A stretch of 10,268 bases of DNA. Source: Candidatus Latescibacterota bacterium. Lineage in GTDB: Bacteria; JAAXHH01; JABIQT01. The stretch covers positions 1 through 10,268 of the forward strand of contig JABIQT010000975.1 in assembly GCA_018667995.1 (NCBI GenBank), read 5' to 3'. A program made the position numbers and the translations under genes. A model generated the notes under the pieces. It was not told where the DNA came from and ran no database searches. It was given only the letters and a program-made list of their open reading frames with translations. Positions 7,922-10,268 of the stretch are shown here, one piece after another (positions within the stretch are counted from its first letter, which is position 1; every line of letters starts with the position of its first letter).

Positions 7922-8887
7922 TTACTCGTGTTCCACGCGCGTCAAATCAAATGGATTAGACCAGGCCTTGGATCCATCTGGCCCCATGACCTCGAATCGC
8001 GCCCATCGGGCATTGGGACGGATTGTAAATACGGCCTGATCAAATGTGCCGTTGCCGGGTCGATGCTCCGTTCCGAACGTATCGCAGACAGCGTTTACGC
8101 TCTGTGCCTCCGAGCTTCGCACAGTAGCCTCGACGACATGCTTGTCATCTGAGACCTCGTCGACCCGTCGCAGTTGAATGTCGTGAATCTCGGGGCCGGT
8201 GCTACCGTAAGAGGCACCGGCTTCCAAGGCGTCCGTCACGGCGTCTGCTGTGCGTTCTCTGACACGAGCCATGGTCCAGCCTTCATAAGTGTCGCGTTTG
8301 GTTTCCTGTTTAGCATGGGCGTCATCATTGGCAAGGGCCGGAAGGAGGGTATCGGTCAAGTCCATCCAGTCATCCCAATGAATCGTGCCTTCCCCTCTCC
8401 CCATTCTGCGGCAGGTGGTGTTGAAGACCTCAATTCCCGCCAGTCCCTGCAACGGTAGCGTGTCACGAATGATGTTTACCGAGCTCCAGTGGGGATGCGC
8501 CAGCCAGACGGATCCTCCTTGCTTGATTGCTTCGTCGATCACATGTTGGGGTGGCATGTTCTTCGAATCCATATCCTCGTGGATATTGAGAACGACAAAA
8601 TGATGTGTCTGACCCCCGAAAGGATTCTCTGGATGGAGCTCGGCGCCCTGGATGAGGATGAAATTATCGGGACAGTCTACAGAATCAATCCGAGTGATTT
8701 TGTAATGATCAGAAAGACACAGATAGTCGTAATCATGCTCCACATACCCGTCCAACCGCTCCTGAGGTGAGGGTTGTCCATCGGAGTTGGTCGTGTGCGA
8801 GTGTAGGTTGCCCTTGACCCACGTGTATCCATCGTCATCAGTCAGGTCGAACGGACTTATCAGGGTATTCTGAGGGGCATTGCTCAT
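7922..8887 (-). CDS. PHP-domain metallohydrolase, CehA/McbA-like
   Basis: A 321-aa protein with an N-terminal PHP metallohydrolase domain (about 20-210) and a beta-rich C-terminal domain (about 210-321). The metal ligands of the PHP fold are all visible: H29 and H31 in GNLHSHTTNSDG, D36, D60 and H61 in LSDHYKIT, E83 in GAELH, H131 and H133 in LAHPHW, and D189 and H191 in NDDAH. The order and the SDG...SP spacing resemble the CehA/McbA group, whose founders hydrolyse carbaryl, but phosphoesters or other substrates are equally possible. The C-terminal domain ends in GPDGSKAWSNPFDL, a pattern seen in stand-alone PHP proteins that carry a sandwich domain. No signal peptide or membrane segment is seen, so it should be cytoplasmic. 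The start is set at 8887 rather than the in-frame ATG at 8947, because AAGGAG lies 8 bases before 8887 and the extra 20 residues look non-coding. Confidence 0.88.
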   Translation of the reverse strand: MSNAPQNTLISPFDLTDDDGYTWVKGNLHSHTTNSDGQPSPQERLDGYVEHDYDYLCLSDHYKITRIDSVDCPDNFILIQGAELHPENPFGGQTHHFVVLNIHEDMDSKNMPPQHVIDEAIKQGGSVWLAHPHWSSVNIIRDTLPLQGLAGIEVFNTTCRRMGRGEGTIHWDDWMDLTDTLLPALANDDAHAKQETKRDTYEGWTMARVRERTADAVTDALEAGASYGSTGPEIHDIQLRRVDEVSDDKHVVEATVRSSEAQSVNAVCDTFGTEHRPGNGTFDQAVFTIRPNARWARFEVMGPDGSKAWSNPFDLTRVEHE

Positions 8888-8895
8888 GAAGGGCA

Positions 8896-8901
8896 CTCCT
8901 T
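8896..8901 (-). promoter_or_regulatory. Shine-Dalgarno site that fixes the PHP gene start
   Basis: On the minus strand AAGGAG stands 8 bases before the ATG at 8887. The longer in-frame start at 8947 has no comparable site, so this decides in favour of the 321-aa product. Confidence 0.75.
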
Positions 8902-9047
8902 GATACGTGTTGGGACGATGTATGTGTTGGAATTTGATTGTATACATTAACGGCTTCCGTTCGGGGTTTCAAGTCAATAACGTACTCTGTCTAAAAAACC
9001 TGTGGCAAGTGCAAAGAGAAGACCAATCTGTTCGAGCGTCCCCGTTG

Positions 9048-9085
9048 AAACCGGAAAACCGGTTACGAACAACCCTACCGGTTTG
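9048..9085. repeat. Cluster of CCGG-centred inverted repeats, candidate operator
   Basis: AACCGG-AAAA-CCGGTT (9049-9064) is a perfect inverted repeat, and a further ACCGGTTT follows at 9077-9084. The outer elements AAACCGG (9048-9054) and CCGGTTT (9078-9084) are also inverted copies of each other. Three CCGG cores within 31 bp, between divergent genes, look like binding sites for a dimeric regulator. The regulator and its target are unknown. Confidence 0.4.
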
Positions 9086-9196
9086 CGCCAATCTATGGTC
9101 AGAGAGGTTGCTCGCACGGTCTTCGTTTGATCATATTGATGAGAACCTGTACCGCTGAGCATGCGGTGAACGGAAGGGCTGGCAGGGAATTATTGC

Positions 9197-9225
9197 TTGC
9201 AGTATTGGCCCAAATTTGTTACATT
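9197..9225 (+). promoter_or_regulatory. Candidate promoter for the KamA-family gene
   Basis: TTGCAG (9197-9202) and TACATT (9220-9225) are separated by 17 bases, the preferred spacing, though each hexamer only partly matches consensus. If used, transcription would begin near 9232 and leave a leader of about 230 nt before the ATG at 9464. Confidence 0.3.
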
Positions 9226-9452
9226 AAAAGCTTATGATGTTGCCCCTCGTTGTTGCCATGTACAATCTCTAACCACTGTTACAGGCATTATCGAGCGACC
9301 TCAGGCAGACACTGATCGGTCTATCATGGATGGATCGGAGTGCATCGTGTCTACCGATATCATCCGGTGCTACGTTTCAATCAGTTGCGGATCTTATCAA
9401 GAGCCAGCCGCCTTCCTCACAGTCTTCACGAAGCAAAATAGGACACAATCTT

Positions 9453-9459
9453 AAGGAGG
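9453..9459 (+). promoter_or_regulatory. Strong Shine-Dalgarno site of the KamA-family gene
   Basis: AAGGAGG is a full match to the anti-Shine-Dalgarno sequence and ends 4 bases before the ATG at 9464. The spacing is slightly short, but it clearly supports this start over later internal ATGs. Confidence 0.75.
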
Positions 9460-9463
9460 GACA

Positions 9464-10268
9464 ATGACCAGTTCCGTCAATGGCCATAGGCCCAGATTTT
9501 CTATATATGATTTAAGGAATTTTCGAGAGATACCCCAGATCAAAAAGCTGTCCGAGCGGCAGCGTTTTGAAATGGAGGTCGTGGCCCAGGTGTTGCCCTT
9601 TCGGACGAATCCCTACGTTGTCGAGCAATTGATAAACTGGGACGACGTGCCCAATGATCCGATTTTTGTACTGACGTTTCCCCAGAAAGATATGCTGCGA
9701 CCAGATCATTTTGATGCTGTAGCCGAGCTGCTAGAGCGGGGGGCGGACAAGCTCGAATTGCAGGCTACGGTCGATCGCATTCGACGTGATCTCAATCCCC
9801 AACCGGCAGGACAGCTTGAACACAATGTACCCATGCTGGGGGAAGACAAAGTAGAAGGTATGCAGCACAAATACCGTGAGACGGTTCTATTCTTTCCTTC
9901 CCAGGGCCAGACCTGCCATGCCTACTGTTCCTTCTGCTTCAGGTGGCCACAATTTGTAGGCGACGATGATCTTAGATTCGCCACGCGAGAGACCGAAGAG
10001 TTGATACAGTACTTGAAGGACAATCCGGATGTGACCGACGTGCTGTTCACCGGTGGAGATCCCATGATTATGAAGGCCAAGAATCTCAGCAGTTATGTCG
10101 ATGCGCTGCTTGAGGCTGATCTTCCCAATCTCCGCACCATTCGTATTGGCACCAAGTCCTTGAGCTATTGGCCGTACAAATATCTAACCGACCCGGATGC
10201 TGACGACATTATCGCCTTGTTCAATCGCGTAAACGAAAGCGGGAAACATCTCGCTATAATGGCACACT
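9464..10268 (+). CDS. KamA-family radical SAM aminomutase (lysine 2,3-aminomutase-like), 3' end outside window
   Basis: Radical SAM, PLP-dependent family that moves an amino group from the alpha to the beta carbon of an amino acid; the founder converts L-lysine to L-beta-lysine. The visible 268 residues (founder about 416) cover the N-terminal helical part and the start of the radical SAM barrel. The [4Fe-4S] cluster motif is C151-x3-C155-x2-C158, in the KamA arrangement that follows an HKYRETVLFFPSQGQTCHAYC stretch, here reading HKYRET (135-140) then FFPSQGQTC (143-151). The SAM-binding TGGDPM is at 196-201. After the cluster the sequence is CFRWPQF rather than the CTRRRF of classical lysine 2,3-aminomutase, pointing to a separate branch whose substrate may not be lysine. 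The PLP lysine and the substrate carboxylate contacts lie beyond the window, so the substrate cannot be judged. No beta-lysine acetyltransferase or fermentation gene is visible nearby. Confidence 0.9.
   Translation, partial: MTSSVNGHRPRFSIYDLRNFREIPQIKKLSERQRFEMEVVAQVLPFRTNPYVVEQLINWDDVPNDPIFVLTFPQKDMLRPDHFDAVAELLERGADKLELQATVDRIRRDLNPQPAGQLEHNVPMLGEDKVEGMQHKYRETVLFFPSQGQTCHAYCSFCFRWPQFVGDDDLRFATRETEELIQYLKDNPDVTDVLFTGGDPMIMKAKNLSSYVDALLEADLPNLRTIRIGTKSLSYWPYKYLTDPDADDIIALFNRVNESGKHLAIMAH

Larger units (their letters stand above)
8888..9463. other. Divergent intergenic region of 576 bp without a convincing gene
   Basis: This stretch separates the divergent PHP and KamA-family genes. Open frames inside it (for example 9197-9454 plus and 8974-9162 minus) have no ribosome site, no recognisable domain and unconvincing composition. 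It holds a cluster of CCGG-centred repeats (9048-9085), a hairpin ACCGC-7 nt-GCGGT (9151-9167) without a T-run, and a promoter-like pair at 9197-9225. For the PHP gene, a TTGACT and a TATACA are present on the minus strand near 8970 and 8940 but not at good spacing. I see no tRNA and no riboswitch that I can name. Confidence 0.7.

Noticed and set aside
8888-8947. Longer PHP protein starting at the ATG at 8947
   Set aside because: No ribosome site there, the extra 20 residues resemble translated intergenic DNA, and a good AAGGAG precedes the ATG at 8887.
9021-9040. tRNA T-arm-like GTTCGAGC sequence
   Set aside because: The flanking bases do not pair to form a T stem, and no acceptor, D or anticodon arm can be drawn around it.
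8974-9162. 62-aa minus-strand open frame upstream of the PHP gene
   Set aside because: No ribosome site and no recognisable similarity; it overlaps the candidate operator cluster.
9100-9190. Lysine riboswitch suggested by AGAGGTTGC upstream of a lysine-aminomutase-like gene
   Set aside because: Only this short element resembles the class; the other conserved loops and the closing helix could not be found on reading.
9197-9454. 85-aa plus-strand open frame before the KamA-family gene
   Set aside because: No ribosome site, no recognisable domain, cysteine-rich and irregular composition; it occupies the presumed leader.

Overview
The window is chromosomal DNA from a bacterium, probably an uncultivated Gram-negative lineage. 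The evidence is a lone membrane-anchored PD40 beta-propeller protein of the type common in Acidobacteriota, Gemmatimonadota, Latescibacterota-like and related metagenome genomes, together with moderate GC, consensus Shine-Dalgarno sites and one GTG start. No single gene fixes the phylum, so this placement is inference. I see no transposase, integrase, CRISPR array, rRNA or tRNA.

Left part (1-6521), central carbon metabolism. A class I fructose-bisphosphate aldolase gene (minus strand, C-terminus cut off by the window edge) diverges across a 207-bp intergenic region from a plus-strand row of three genes: an FGGY kinase most like gluconokinases, a full-length transketolase, and a membrane-anchored propeller protein. 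The three are separated by 52 and 20 bases, so they are probably one operon. Kinase, transketolase and aldolase fit together: 6-phosphogluconate made by the kinase can enter the pentose phosphate pathway, transketolase reshuffles the sugar phosphates, and aldolase connects the products to glycolysis. The 6-phosphogluconate dehydrogenase that would complete the route is not in the window.

Right part (6522-8887), two minus-strand metal-dependent hydrolase-like genes. The first is a cytoplasmic purple-acid-phosphatase-like protein in which three of the usual metal-ligand positions are substituted. The second is a PHP-domain metallohydrolase resembling the CehA/McbA group, with an intact metal site. 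They are 245 bp apart, so co-transcription is uncertain.

Far right (8888-10268). A 576-bp non-coding stretch contains a cluster of CCGG-centred inverted repeats and a plausible promoter with a leader of about 230 nt. It precedes a KamA-family radical SAM enzyme (lysine 2,3-aminomutase-like) that runs off the window end.

No recognisable new multi-gene system stands out. The points most worth a second look are the altered phosphatase active site, the kinase-less propeller receptor in a sugar-metabolism operon, and the candidate operator sequences in the three larger intergenic regions.
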